Shown: positions 33,259-42,588 of the stretch, one piece after another | How positions within the stretch are numbered: the first letter of the stretch is position 1 | Layout of the letters: each line of letters starts with the position of its first letter | Made by a program: the position numbers and the translations under genes | The notes under the pieces: generated by a model | Database searches by the model: none | What the model was told of the DNA's origin: nothing | What the model saw: only the letters and a program-made list of their open reading frames with translations | DNA from: Megamonas sp. UBA1796 | Lineage (GTDB): Bacteria; Bacillota; Negativicutes; Selenomonadales; Selenomonadaceae | Reading direction: 5' to 3' | Assembly (NCBI GenBank): GCA_002319795.1 | Contig: DCFU01000029.1 | Coordinates: 1 to 50,532 of the forward strand | Length of the DNA: 50,532 nt

Positions 33259-34550
33259 TGCAGCGACGTTTATGGAACAAGGCAGATAAAACCTTATTTG
33301 CGGCTGCAGTGCTCTTTATGCTTGCCCTGTGCGCACATCTTGTGTATCGGCATAACCTTTGGGCCGAAGGGGCGCTTTTTTCTGCGGAGGCAGCTTTGGT
33401 AGGCGGAATAGCAGACTGGTTTGCAGTAACGGCACTTTTTAGGAAGCCCTTGGGATTTCCTTATCATACAGCGATTTTGCCGCGTCGTCGTATAGCGTTC
33501 ATTGAATCCTCAGTTACTATGGTACAGAAAGAGTTTTTTTCAAAACGTAAAATTTTTCAACGGATTCGTGGAATGAAATTGCTGGCGCTTTTGCTTGGCT
33601 GGTTGGGAGAAAAGGAGACCCAGGCGATGCTTATAGCGCAGCTTTTGCATTATGCACGCGCATTTTTGCTGCATATGGATCGTAAGGCACAGGCTCAGAT
33701 TATTTCAAGGTATTTCAGAAAGACTATCATGGAGATTTCACCAGAGGAGATTTTTCGGCAATGCGGGAAATGGCTGCGTCTGTATAAGTGGGATAAACGT
33801 CTGCTAATCCATACAACTGTTTATTTGCGCGAAAAGGCAGCAACGCCACAGACTCGTATGGAGATTGAACACCTTTTGGAAGAATATCAGACAGCGCATA
33901 CAAGCGGAGTCATGGGTTCGCTTTTTGTCGGGCTGGCACACGCAGTCAACATTGTAAATTATGAGGAAATAGCTGCGCTTATCCAGCAACAGCTATTAGA
34001 GTTGATTGATACGCTGTCAGAGCCGGACTCTGAGCAACAACGACAGGTACTGGAATTACTTTCTGAGCGGGTTAGTGAAACGGTACAAAGTGAAGAGTTT
34101 TTAGAGTTTTTCTTGCAATTGCGTACAGCACTTATGCGCAGACTTCCTTTGGAGGAAATGATTGAAAGAAACTTGACGCTTCTGCGGGAAAAATTTATGG
34201 CAGAGGAAAAGGCTGGAGCAGATATAGCTGCTTTACCAGTGCTGCGTCCCAAAATTATCGAGGTTCTGGAAATTGAATTGGAGTATTGCATAAAATTGTT
34301 GCGGGAAAATAAGAATCTTCAAAGAGAGATCGACCGGTTGCTTTATGATATTGCGGCCCGCAGTGCTCTGCAAGCACAGACTATGGTGGGCGTTGTTGTA
34401 CGTAGTGTACTGGAGCGTCTTACAGATGAACAAATGAATCGTTTGGTTTATGATAAGGTTGAGCCGGATCTTCTTTGGATACGCATGAACGGTTCTATTG
34501 TGGGTTTTGGCATAGGCTTATGTTTGTTCCTTGTATTGCAAGTTCTTTAA
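33258..34550 (+). CDS. DUF445 membrane protein (second copy)
   Basis: A 430-residue divergent paralogue of the preceding gene. The same plan: GGIADWFAVTALFRKPLGFPYHT near residues 50-70 (signature split by ordinary residues), a long helical middle, and IRMNGSIVGFGIG before the last membrane helix. ATG 33258 shares a base with the upstream stop and follows GTGGGG, so the pair is coupled and may form a hetero-oligomer. Function unknown; envelope-associated by topology. Confidence 0.86.
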   Translation: MQRRLWNKADKTLFAAAVLFMLALCAHLVYRHNLWAEGALFSAEAALVGGIADWFAVTALFRKPLGFPYHTAILPRRRIAFIESSVTMVQKEFFSKRKIFQRIRGMKLLALLLGWLGEKETQAMLIAQLLHYARAFLLHMDRKAQAQIISRYFRKTIMEISPEEIFRQCGKWLRLYKWDKRLLIHTTVYLREKAATPQTRMEIEHLLEEYQTAHTSGVMGSLFVGLAHAVNIVNYEEIAALIQQQLLELIDTLSEPDSEQQRQVLELLSERVSETVQSEEFLEFFLQLRTALMRRLPLEEMIERNLTLLREKFMAEEKAGADIAALPVLRPKIIEVLEIELEYCIKLLRENKNLQREIDRLLYDIAARSALQAQTMVGVVVRSVLERLTDEQMNRLVYDKVEPDLLWIRMNGSIVGFGIGLCLFLVLQVL

Positions 34551-34571
34551 AATATGGGGGAGGAAAAAGAT

Positions 34572-35852
34572 ATGAATTGCTATACTTGGCGGCGTATCAC
34601 TATTTTAACAATCATACTGTCTTTATTTATATGTGGGGCTTGGAACGGACATCCTGGCTATACAGGAGGACGAAAGTCCGTCCTGCCATCCGTACCGGCA
34701 CAACAGCAAGCAACCGAAGCACAGGAGCTTTTAGCAGGCAATATTTGTGTGGGAAAAAGGGATTTTATCGGGGCAGCTTCGCACTATACCGCCGCTGTTC
34801 AGTTGAATGCGGCAAGTGTCCCTGCCTATATGAACCGGGGAATCGTGTATCGTGTTTTGGGGAAATTTGATGATTCTTTGCAGGATTTTTCCCAGGTCCT
34901 GCATTTAGAACCCAATAGTGAAGCTGCCTGGTTGAATATGGCTATTACGCATACGGCAAAAAGGGATATGGATGCGGCATTTGAGGATTACACACAACTT
35001 CTTAAGCTGGATCCGCAAGCAGCGCTTGCATATATGAATCGTGGATTACTCTATCGTGCTACTGGCAAAATGGAAAGTGCATTGACGGATTTCGATAAAA
35101 CAATTGTGCTGATGCCGGATTTTGTGAATGCATATTTGGCAAGGGCCTTTACTTATGAGCTGCTGCAAAAGTATGAGATGGCTGTTACAGATTATACGCA
35201 GGCAATTTCACTTGATGCAAACCGTGCGGAAAGTTATAATGGACGCGGTGTTGCTTATGATAAGCTGCAGCGTTATGATGAAGCGATTGCAGACTTTAAT
35301 AAGGCAATCGAACTACAGCCAGAGGCGTCTTTGACATTTGCTAATCGTGCCGGAACTTATCGGACCATGCAGAAATACGAAGATGCGATTATGGATTTCA
35401 GTACTGTTTTAAGGTTCGAACCAGACGCAGCCGATATTTATGTTGAGCGTGCGAAAACTTATGGACTTATGGGAAAGCACGAGTTGGCTGCCGTTGACCT
35501 TACCAGGGCGATAGAGCTGCAGCCAACAAATCCTGAACTGTATAATAATCGTGCAATAGAATATAATGTACTTGAAAAAACAAAAGAGGCAATTGCGGAT
35601 TTTTCTCAAGCAATCAAGTTGAATGCGCAAAATGAGATTTACTATGCAAACCGTGCATTTGTCTATGCACATCTAAAGCAAACGGATAAAGCAATTGCCG
35701 ATTATAATAGGGGGCTGAAAATAAATCCCAAGAGTGCAGTGCTTCTCTATAACCGTGGGGCTCTGTATAAGATCATGGGAAAAATAACCGAAGCTGAGAC
35801 GGACTATGAAACCGCGTTATCGATACAGCCAGGTTTACCCCCGTATAAATAA
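34572..35852 (+). CDS. TPR-repeat protein with N-terminal membrane anchor
   Basis: A 426-residue protein. An N-terminal hydrophobic stretch (about 7-23, ending LFICGAWN) may be a signal anchor or poor lipobox. About ten tetratricopeptide repeats fill the rest (pattern AYMNRGIVYRVLGKFDDSLQDF and similar, each 34 residues). TPR arrays bind other proteins, so this is likely an exported scaffold. ATG 34572 follows GGGGGAGG. It starts 21 nt after the second DUF445 gene and probably shares its transcript. Partners are unknown. Confidence 0.85.
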   Translation: MNCYTWRRITILTIILSLFICGAWNGHPGYTGGRKSVLPSVPAQQQATEAQELLAGNICVGKRDFIGAASHYTAAVQLNAASVPAYMNRGIVYRVLGKFDDSLQDFSQVLHLEPNSEAAWLNMAITHTAKRDMDAAFEDYTQLLKLDPQAALAYMNRGLLYRATGKMESALTDFDKTIVLMPDFVNAYLARAFTYELLQKYEMAVTDYTQAISLDANRAESYNGRGVAYDKLQRYDEAIADFNKAIELQPEASLTFANRAGTYRTMQKYEDAIMDFSTVLRFEPDAADIYVERAKTYGLMGKHELAAVDLTRAIELQPTNPELYNNRAIEYNVLEKTKEAIADFSQAIKLNAQNEIYYANRAFVYAHLKQTDKAIADYNRGLKINPKSAVLLYNRGALYKIMGKITEAETDYETALSIQPGLPPYK

Positions 35853-35936
35853 TATATGTATATCGTACAGATTTTCAGCATGCTTTGACATAGAATGATT
35901 TTCGGGAAAATATAACTTTTTTTATACGTTGCTAAA

Positions 35937-35980
35937 AATAGAGAGGACGCAGAGATGCGGCTTCTCTATTTTATTTTTTT
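35937..35980 (+). terminator. Intrinsic terminator after the TPR gene
   Basis: AATAGAGA (35937-35944) pairs with TCTCTATT (35963-35970), with an inner CGCA/TGCG pairing, and is followed by TTATTTTTTTT. Confidence 0.85.
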
Positions 35981-36017
35981 TACACAAAACCATAATTTTT
36001 ATATCATAAAAAATAAT

Positions 36018-36046
36018 TTGACAAAAATAATTTTTTTGTATATTAT
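36018..36046 (+). promoter_or_regulatory. Promoter of the purine permease gene
   Basis: TTGACA (36018-36023), a 17-bp spacer and TATTAT (36041-36046). The leader would be about 200 nt long. Confidence 0.6.
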
Positions 36047-36250
36047 AATGTTTGAAATAGATATATAAATGCTATAATTTCTTGCAACAAAAATAATTTC
36101 ATATCTGTAGCAAATGAGAAACTTATTTTTCTGATTAAACCAAAAATTTTCTATATACTTATTTGAGAAAAATTTCTAATTTGCTGATTTAAAAATGTGT
36201 CCAAGAAGCAGCAACATGCTGTATTCAAATTATATAAGGGAGTGTGTAGG

Positions 36251-37624
36251 ATGGAAAAAGAGGAAATAGTTGCAGAAGAGTATCGCGAAGGAACAGCGAG
36301 AGGAGGAAAAACAGGTTTTTTAGAACAGTATTTTGACCTACTACAAAGGAAAACTACTGTAAAAACCGAGGTCATGGCTGGTTTGACGACCTTTATTGCC
36401 ATGTCGTACCTGATTTTTGTTGTCCCCAGTCAGTTTCTTGTTGTTGCTGGTATCCCGCAGATGAGTGCCACGGCAGCAGTAATTTTATCAACAGGCATTG
36501 CTACGCTGCTTATGGGCTTTTACGCTAATCTGCCGATTGCTATGGGCTCTGGCTTAGGACTTGGCGCGGTATTTGCTTTCATCATGGTTGGCAGTATGGG
36601 TTTAAGCTGGCAGACGGCCTTAGGCGCAGTTTTTATTTCAGGTGTGTTATTTTTTATTCTGGCGATTACCAATGTTACGCAAATGGTCATTGAAGCAATT
36701 CCTTCATGCCTGAAAGCAGCCATTGGTGTTGGACTTGGTCTGTTTATTGCATTTATTGGATTTAAAGGTGCTGGCATTATCGTTTCTTCACCAGGTACAA
36801 TGATTACTTTGGGAACACTGCATAATCCGAATACCATCCTGGCATTGGTAGGGCTGGTTCTTACAAGTATTCTGTTTGCAAAGAAAATTAAGGGCGCTTT
36901 TCTTTTAGGCATTTTAGCCACTACAATCGTGGGCATGTTCATGGGTATTACAAAAATGCCAACGAGCCTGGCTGATATAATCTCTTTTGTTCCACCGATT
37001 CCTGTAGACACGATTGGCCAGTTGGATATTGCTGGTGCTGTAGGATATGGTTTGGTATCCATTGTGTTCACGATTACGATTGTTGATTTGTTTGATAATA
37101 TCGGAACTTTGATTGCAGTTACCGGTAAGGCAGGGCTGCTTGATAAAAATAATAATCTGCCAGGCATCAATAAGGCTTTGCTGGCAGGATCAGCGGCAAC
37201 GATGCTGGGGGGCTTCTTCGGTTCTTGTACGATTACGTCATATCTGGAAAGTGCTGTTGGCGTTGCTGAGGGAGGACGTACAGGACTAAGTTCCGTGGTT
37301 ACAGGCATACTCTTCCTGTGTACATTATTTCTCACGCCGCTTGCAGGCATTGTTCCAGGGGCAGCGACTGCTCCGATACTCATTATTTTGGGAGCGTTGA
37401 TGATCGAAGGGATTGTTCATCTTGATTTTTCGGATTTCACCAATGGTATGCCAATCTTCCTTACGATTATTCTCATGCCGCTGACTGGAAATATTGTGGA
37501 AGGAATGGCCTTTGGTTTTATTTCTTATACACTCTTGAAACTGGTTACGGGCAAAAAGAGTGAAATCCATCCGCTCATGTATGTGCTGTCTTTTATCTTC
37601 GCTATTCATCTTTATATGAAATAA
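36251..37624 (+). CDS. NCS2-family purine permease (AzgA/PbuG type)
   Basis: A 457-residue importer with about 12-14 membrane segments. Features typical of the AzgA-like hypoxanthine/guanine/adenine branch: TEVMAGLTTFIAMSYLIFV near the N terminus, GSGLGLGAVFAF, the DLFDNIGTLIAVTGKAGLLD segment (split by ordinary residues), and SCTITSYLESAVGVAEGGRTGL. Proton symport of purine bases is the known role. ATG 36251 follows GGGAGTG; a GTG at 36197 would add 18 non-conserved residues. Single gene with its own promoter. Confidence 0.92.
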   Translation: MEKEEIVAEEYREGTARGGKTGFLEQYFDLLQRKTTVKTEVMAGLTTFIAMSYLIFVVPSQFLVVAGIPQMSATAAVILSTGIATLLMGFYANLPIAMGSGLGLGAVFAFIMVGSMGLSWQTALGAVFISGVLFFILAITNVTQMVIEAIPSCLKAAIGVGLGLFIAFIGFKGAGIIVSSPGTMITLGTLHNPNTILALVGLVLTSILFAKKIKGAFLLGILATTIVGMFMGITKMPTSLADIISFVPPIPVDTIGQLDIAGAVGYGLVSIVFTITIVDLFDNIGTLIAVTGKAGLLDKNNNLPGINKALLAGSAATMLGGFFGSCTITSYLESAVGVAEGGRTGLSSVVTGILFLCTLFLTPLAGIVPGAATAPILIILGALMIEGIVHLDFSDFTNGMPIFLTIILMPLTGNIVEGMAFGFISYTLLKLVTGKKSEIHPLMYVLSFIFAIHLYMK

Positions 37625-37710
37625 GATGTTTTGATACTGTGGATATTTTGCATATGTTTACAAATCATTTAAGTTATTCGTAAAAAAAGCAAGAAGTTTA
37701 CAAAAATGTA

Positions 37711-37739
37711 TTGACATATTCGATACTGTAGGATATTAT
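37711..37739 (+). promoter_or_regulatory. Promoter of the trp operon
   Basis: TTGACA (37711-37716), a 17-bp spacer and TATTAT (37734-37739). Confidence 0.88.
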
Positions 37740-37774
37740 AAATGTATTCTAATAATAATTTGATATTTTTAAAT

Positions 37775-38050
37775 CATTGAGCGGGAAATAGTAGGTACGT
37801 ATAGCGTTTGTTCAGCGAGTTGGTGACCGGGAAGCCGGAGGTGAGATGGCCAACCAGAGGCACGTAGTGAATGGTCCTGTGAGAGTCCACTGAAAACCTG
37901 CGCTGCAGGTGAGTAGGCTGGAACGGTTGCCACCGTTAGTTGGCTAGGGTATCGGAGTAGTCCTGTACCTGAAGATGAGAAATTTGTTTTATAGGGTGGC
38001 TGATAAATCCATTTTACCCCTACAAGGGTAAAATGGATTTTTGTTTTTTT
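37775..38050 (+). promoter_or_regulatory. Trp-specific T-box leader with first terminator
   Basis: Stem I: AGTA loop strand (37790-37793), stem TACGT/ACGTA, lower stem GCGGGA/TCCTGT, and specifier strand GTGAA-TGG with the Trp codon at 37872-37874. Middle hairpins include ACCTGC/GCAGGT (37896-37910) and AACGG/CCGTT (37922-37937). The T-box bulge AGGGTGGC lies at 37993-38000; UGGC matches the G73-CCA end of tRNA-Trp. It is followed by a 15-bp terminator (38005-38019 with 38026-38040) and a T-run. Uncharged tRNA-Trp should favour read-through. Confidence 0.88.
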
Positions 38051-38061
38051 ATAGAACAGAT

Positions 38062-38148
38062 TTGAACTAAGGGTGGTACAGCGAAAAACCATTTCGCCCC
38101 TGTGTGGAATATTCATTCCATGCGGGAGCGAAATGGTTTATTTTTTTA
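38062..38148 (+). promoter_or_regulatory. Second T-box antiterminator/terminator module of the trp leader
   Basis: A second T-box sequence AAGGGTGGTACAGCG starts at 38069 (UGGU at 38074-38077). A second strong terminator follows: AAACCATTTCGC (38086-38097) with GCGAAATGGTTT (38128-38139), an inner GGAAT/ATTCC hairpin, then a T-run. Only about 20 nt separate it from the first module, so there is no second stem I. Both modules share ATTTG about 5-6 nt before AGGGTGG, consistent with duplication. Confidence 0.82.
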
Positions 38149-38179
38149 TTGAAATCAGCAGTTAAGGGAGTGTATGGAA

Positions 38180-39205
38180 ATGTTAAAACAGTATGTGGCA
38201 AAAATTATGGATGGTAAGAATCTTTCGCAGGATGAGGCGGCAGCAGCTATGGAGGTTATTATGCATGGTAAGGCACAGGAATCACAGCTGGCGGCGTTTC
38301 TGACGGCATTAAAATTGAAGGGAGAGGCAAGTGACGAGATTGCTGGTTTTGCGTGCACGTTGCTTCGTCACGCGGAAGGTGTGGAGCATAGCAGGCCGGT
38401 CATGTGCAATTGTGGTACTGGCGGAGATACCAAAAATACGTTTAATATTTCTACGACTGTGGCTTTTGTGCTGGCAGGTGGCGGCGTATGTGTGGCGAAG
38501 CATGGTAATCGCAGCGTTTCCAGCTCCAGCGGCAGTGCAGATGTGCTTGCTGCTTTAGGCGTCAATGTAAATTTGGCGGCAGCGCGTGTGCAGCAAGAAA
38601 TCGAACGCATAGGCATAGGCTTTTTATTTGCGCCTGCGCTGAATAAGGCTATGCGTTATGTAGCAAAGACGCGTAAGGAACTGGGCTTCCGTACAGTATT
38701 CAATTTACTGGGGCCCATCATTAATCCTGCACATACGGATTATCAGCTTGTCGGCATATATGACGGTGCGTTGACACATAAGATTGCCGAAGTGCTGGGA
38801 ACGGTTGGCGTAAAACATGCGATGGTCGTTCATAGTGCAGATGGAATGGATGAAATTTCTACGCATACAAGAACCATGGTAAGTGAACTTAGCAACAAGC
38901 AGGTTTTTGATTATGAAATAAATCCGGCTGCGTATGGATTTTCCAGTGGCTCCATTGAAGATTACCGCGGAGGTACGCCAGAAGAGAATGCTGTTATCCT
39001 TCGCGATATCTTGCGGGGCGTAAAGGGTCCAGGACGTGATATTGTGCTGCTCAATGCTGCAGCTGGCTTTTATGTAGCAGATCGTGTTGTCTCGCTTGAA
39101 GAGGGATTGAAACTAGCCGTGGAAACGATAGATTCCGGCCGGGCTATGGAAAAGCTGGATGCACTCATTACTGTAAGTAATGAAAAGGAAGTTGTCGCAG
39201 TATGA
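38180..39205 (+). CDS. trpD: Anthranilate phosphoribosyltransferase
   Basis: A 341-residue enzyme transferring phosphoribose from PRPP to anthranilate. The PRPP-binding motif GTGGDTKNTFNIST, the KHGNRSVSSSSGSAD segment and NPAHTDYQLVG are present. I prefer ATG 38180 (9 nt after AGGGAG) to ATG 38174, which is too close to that site. It is the first structural gene after the T-box leader; its stop overlaps trpF (ATGA). Confidence 0.96.
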   Translation: MLKQYVAKIMDGKNLSQDEAAAAMEVIMHGKAQESQLAAFLTALKLKGEASDEIAGFACTLLRHAEGVEHSRPVMCNCGTGGDTKNTFNISTTVAFVLAGGGVCVAKHGNRSVSSSSGSADVLAALGVNVNLAAARVQQEIERIGIGFLFAPALNKAMRYVAKTRKELGFRTVFNLLGPIINPAHTDYQLVGIYDGALTHKIAEVLGTVGVKHAMVVHSADGMDEISTHTRTMVSELSNKQVFDYEINPAAYGFSSGSIEDYRGGTPEENAVILRDILRGVKGPGRDIVLLNAAAGFYVADRVVSLEEGLKLAVETIDSGRAMEKLDALITVSNEKEVVAV

Positions 39206-39810
39206 AAGTAAAGATTTGCGGTATACGTACGTTGGAAGCGGCAAAGGCAGCGGAAGCCGCTGGAGCAGATCTTATCGGGTTTGTCTTTGCGGATAGTCGG
39301 CGTCGGATCGCACCTGCACAGGCAGCTCAGATATCCGGTGAAATACAGAAATGTAAGACCGTCGGTGTATTTGTAGATGCCGATTCCCAGTATGTAAATG
39401 AAATTGCCAGGCTTGTCGGGCTTGATTATGTACAGCTGCATGGCAGTGAAGATGCAGGCTACATAGATTCTATAAAGCAGCCTGTCATAAAAGCTTTTCG
39501 CTGGGGAGATGATTTTTCGCTGGAAGCAGTGCATGCCTGTCCAGCAAAATTTATTCTTTTGGACAGCTTTTTACCTGGACAGAAGGGAGGCACAGGTAAA
39601 AAGATTCCCTGGCAGGAGGCGGCACCAACTCTGCAGCATTTGAAAAGGCCTTTTTTCCTGGCAGGGGGAATTTCCGTGGAAAATGTACAAATGGCCGCAG
39701 AAATATTTGCCCCCTTCGGTATTGATGTTTCGGGTGGGGTTGAGGAAAATGGTGAAAAATCAGGTGTAAAAATAAAGCAGTTTATGGATGTTGCAAAAAG
39801 CTTGAAATGA
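39202..39810 (+). CDS. trpF: Phosphoribosylanthranilate isomerase
   Basis: A 202-residue TIM barrel. The catalytic cysteine lies in the N-terminal KICGI motif and the catalytic aspartate in VQLHGSED/GVFVDAD-type strands. The phosphate site is near FLAGGISVENV and GIDVSGGVEENGEKS. ATG 39202 overlaps the trpD stop. It is a separate protein here, not fused to trpC. Confidence 0.95.
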   Translation: MKVKICGIRTLEAAKAAEAAGADLIGFVFADSRRRIAPAQAAQISGEIQKCKTVGVFVDADSQYVNEIARLVGLDYVQLHGSEDAGYIDSIKQPVIKAFRWGDDFSLEAVHACPAKFILLDSFLPGQKGGTGKKIPWQEAAPTLQHLKRPFFLAGGISVENVQMAAEIFAPFGIDVSGGVEENGEKSGVKIKQFMDVAKSLK

Positions 39811-39820
39811 GGGACGCACA

Positions 39821-40591
39821 GTGGCAAATTTATTAGCAGATATTGTAGAACAAAAACAGGATATTGTAGCCAAAGCCAGACGGACCAATCCACTCTGCGT
39901 GCTTAAGGAAGATTTGAAGAAGGGAAATGCCCGGATGGCGGGTTGTTTGCAAAAGGGACAGTGGGGCCTTATAGCAGAATGCAAGCTGCAGTCTCCGGCA
40001 AAGGGAAGGCTTTGCCAAAGTTTTTCTGTTGAGCAGCTGGCTGGAATTTATGAAGATAATGGGGCAAACATGCTTTCTGTTCATACAGATCCACATTTTT
40101 TAGGAAAAAATACCGACCTGCAAAGTATCTGCAATACAAGCAAGCTGCCTGTATTGCGGAAGGATTTCATTATTGACGAATATCAGATCTATGAGTCGCG
40201 TTTCTTAGGAGCAGACGCGGTGCTGCTGATTGTGCGTATCCTCGCAAAACAGCAGCTTGCAGAGTATTTGGATTTGGCGGGAGAATTGGGAATGGATGCG
40301 CTTGTCGAGGTGCACGATATGGTAGATATGGAGAAGGCACTCGATACAAAAGCAGGATTCATAGGTATTAATAATCGAAATCTTAGCAGCTTCACGACAT
40401 CCATAGGGAATACCCTTGCACTGCTTCCCTATGCGGATCCGAAGCGCATACTCATAAGTGAAAGCGGCATCCATACGCTGGAGGATGCCCGACTACTGAA
40501 AGAAGCAGGTTGTGATGGCATACTCGTCGGTGAAGGTTTGGTTACGGCAGGAGACATTGCACAGCAAACAAAAGAATTGTCTGGTTTATAA
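39821..40591 (+). CDS. trpC: Indole-3-glycerol phosphate synthase
   Basis: A 256-residue TIM-barrel enzyme closing the indole ring. IAECKLQSPAKG contains the catalytic lysine region, LRKDFIIDEYQIYESR the second one, and GINNRNL and SESGIHTLEDA the phosphate-binding loops. The start is GTG 39821, with GAGGGA upstream. Note LQSPAKG in place of the common KASPSKG, a mild variation. Confidence 0.95.
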   Translation: MANLLADIVEQKQDIVAKARRTNPLCVLKEDLKKGNARMAGCLQKGQWGLIAECKLQSPAKGRLCQSFSVEQLAGIYEDNGANMLSVHTDPHFLGKNTDLQSICNTSKLPVLRKDFIIDEYQIYESRFLGADAVLLIVRILAKQQLAEYLDLAGELGMDALVEVHDMVDMEKALDTKAGFIGINNRNLSSFTTSIGNTLALLPYADPKRILISESGIHTLEDARLLKEAGCDGILVGEGLVTAGDIAQQTKELSGL

Positions 40592-40618
40592 ATTTGACAG
40601 AGTATGGAGGAAAACAGG

Positions 40619-41800
40619 ATGACAATAGGAAGATTTGGAAAATATGGCGGGCAGTATGTGCCGGAAATTGTAATGCCAGTATTAAAAGAACTTGAAACAG
40701 CTTATGCCAGCTATAAGAATGACAAGGCTTTTCAGGCAGAGGTGAAGAGATACTTATGCGAGTATGCAGGACGTCCAACCATGCTTTATTATGCTGAAAA
40801 GCTTACGAGGCATTATGACAGGGCAAAAATTTATTTGAAGCGCGAGGACTTGCTGCATACTGGGGCACATAAAATCAATAATGCGCTGGGACAGGCAATC
40901 CTGGCGAAATGCATGGGTAAACAAAGGATTGTAGCTGAGACAGGTGCAGGGCAGCATGGTGTTGCTTGTGCAACGGTTGCCGCGTTGTTCGGTTTTGAGT
41001 GCCATGTGTTCATGGGGGCTGCCGATGTGGAACGGCAAAAGCTCAATGTATTCCGTATGAAGCTTTTGGGGGCAAAGGTTATTCCGGTGACAAGCGGAAC
41101 CGGAACCTTGAAAGATGCTACCAGTGAGGCCATACGATATTGGGCGGCCAATATCGAGGATACGTATTATATTATTGGTTCAGTGGTTGGGCCACATCCT
41201 TATCCGGAAATGGTTCGGGACTTTCAATCTGTCATTGGACAGGAAATCCGGAAACAGATCCGACAAGAAAACGGCGGGCGGCTTGATTACCTTTTAGCCT
41301 GCGTGGGCGGCGGCAGCAATGCGATGGGCACCTTTTATGATTTTCGCAATGACAGGCACATAAAAAAGATAGGGGTAGAGGCCGCCGGACGTGGCAATGC
41401 AAATGGCGACCATGCCAAAACACTTGGCGAAGGCCGGCCGGGAATCCTGCATGGTGCTTACAGCTATCTGCTGCAAGATAACGACGGCCAGGTCGTAGAG
41501 GCATATTCCATATCTGCTGGCCTTGATTATCCAGGCGTAGGGCCGGAACATTCTTATTTTAAGGATGCCGGAGTCGCGCAGTATGTATCGGTAAATGACA
41601 CAGAGGCCCTTGCTGCCTTTCAGAGATTATCGCGTATAGAAGGAATCATACCGGCTATGGAAAGCTCACATGCCTTGGCTTATTTGGAAAAGCTCATGCC
41701 ACAGACAAAAAAGGATGAGGTTGTAGTCGTTTGTCTTTCAGGCCGCGGTGATAAAGATGTGCAGATGGTAGCAAAGGCTATGGGGGAGGAAATCATATGA
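40619..41800 (+). CDS. trpB: Tryptophan synthase beta chain
   Basis: A 393-residue PLP enzyme joining indole and serine. The PLP lysine is K85 in HTGAHKINNALGQ; GGGSNAMG binds the phosphate; GRGDKD lies near the C terminus. It is the TrpB1 type that pairs with TrpA. ATG 40619 follows GGAGG (40606-40610); the ATG at 40604 overlaps that site. The stop overlaps trpA by 4 nt. Confidence 0.97.
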   Translation: MTIGRFGKYGGQYVPEIVMPVLKELETAYASYKNDKAFQAEVKRYLCEYAGRPTMLYYAEKLTRHYDRAKIYLKREDLLHTGAHKINNALGQAILAKCMGKQRIVAETGAGQHGVACATVAALFGFECHVFMGAADVERQKLNVFRMKLLGAKVIPVTSGTGTLKDATSEAIRYWAANIEDTYYIIGSVVGPHPYPEMVRDFQSVIGQEIRKQIRQENGGRLDYLLACVGGGSNAMGTFYDFRNDRHIKKIGVEAAGRGNANGDHAKTLGEGRPGILHGAYSYLLQDNDGQVVEAYSISAGLDYPGVGPEHSYFKDAGVAQYVSVNDTEALAAFQRLSRIEGIIPAMESSHALAYLEKLMPQTKKDEVVVVCLSGRGDKDVQMVAKAMGEEII

Positions 41801-42588
41801 CACGCTTAGAAATGAAGCTGGCAAAAATCAAAAAAGCCGGAAAAAAAGGGTTGTTTATCTATATTACGGCGGGAGCACCGGATATAAAAACCACGATAGA
41901 TGCCGTCAAAGCAGCAGAAAAAGCAGGGGCTGATGTCATTGAACTCGGCATCCCATTCTCGGATCCGATGGCAGATGGGCCTGTAATACAGGCTGCTGCT
42001 GTGACAGCAATAAAAAATGGCATGACCGTCCAAAAGGTTTTGGAGCTGGTTGGCGAAATCAGGCAATTTTCCGATATACCGCTTATTGGAATGGGGTATA
42101 TCAATAATATGTTGAATTATGGTTTTGAGAGGTTTGTCAGGGAGTTTAAGGCTGCTGGCATGGATGGGCTTATACTGCCGGATGTACCGCATGAGGAAGC
42201 GGGTGATATGCGTCGGATTTGTCAGGAACATGAATTTCACCTTATAGAGTTCGTGACACCGGGGACGAATTCCAGCCGTATGGATAAAATATGTGCAAGT
42301 GCCAATGGTTTTGTATATTGCGTTTCTGTCAATGGGGTTACAGGCGTAAGGAAAATTGATTATTCACCCATCCATCGTGTCATAGAGCAGGCGAGAAGGT
42401 TTACGGATGTGCCGATGGCAGTGGGCTTTGGTATTGGTTCCGCCGAAGCCGCTCGTGAGGCAGCGGACAAAGCCGATGCCGTTATTGTGGGCAGTGCCGT
42501 AGTAAAACTTTTGCAGGAGAAAGACATAAGGGGCGCTGCCCAACTTATCGCCACCATTCGCCAGGCACTTGATGAGGGAGTGAAATAG
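41797..42588 (+). CDS. trpA: Tryptophan synthase alpha chain
   Basis: A 263-residue TIM barrel releasing indole from indole-3-glycerol phosphate. Catalytic E49 and D60 (IELGIPFSDPMADGP) sit at the same positions as in the Salmonella enzyme. GFGIGS near the C terminus binds phosphate. The start overlaps trpB (ATGA); trpE follows immediately. Confidence 0.97.
   Translation: MTRLEMKLAKIKKAGKKGLFIYITAGAPDIKTTIDAVKAAEKAGADVIELGIPFSDPMADGPVIQAAAVTAIKNGMTVQKVLELVGEIRQFSDIPLIGMGYINNMLNYGFERFVREFKAAGMDGLILPDVPHEEAGDMRRICQEHEFHLIEFVTPGTNSSRMDKICASANGFVYCVSVNGVTGVRKIDYSPIHRVIEQARRFTDVPMAVGFGIGSAEAAREAADKADAVIVGSAVVKLLQEKDIRGAAQLIATIRQALDEGVK

Larger units (their letters stand above)
35853..36250. other. 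AT-rich intergenic region before the purine permease
   Basis: About 398 bp. It holds the terminator at 35937-35980 and the promoter at 36018-36046. A further extended -10 (TG-C-TATAAT, 36070-36078) is visible. I looked for a purine riboswitch and saw none of its conserved loop sequences. Confidence 0.5.

Noticed and set aside
36061..36250. Purine riboswitch before the purine permease
   Set aside because: The expected conserved loops and three-way junction sequences are not visible in this AT-rich leader.
36520..37383. 287-codon minus-strand frame opposite the purine permease
   Set aside because: It mirrors the codon pattern of a clear transporter gene and has no family features.
38041..38061. 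A second complete T-box with its own stem I in the trp leader
   Set aside because: Only about 20 nt separate the first terminator from the second module, far too few for a specifier stem.
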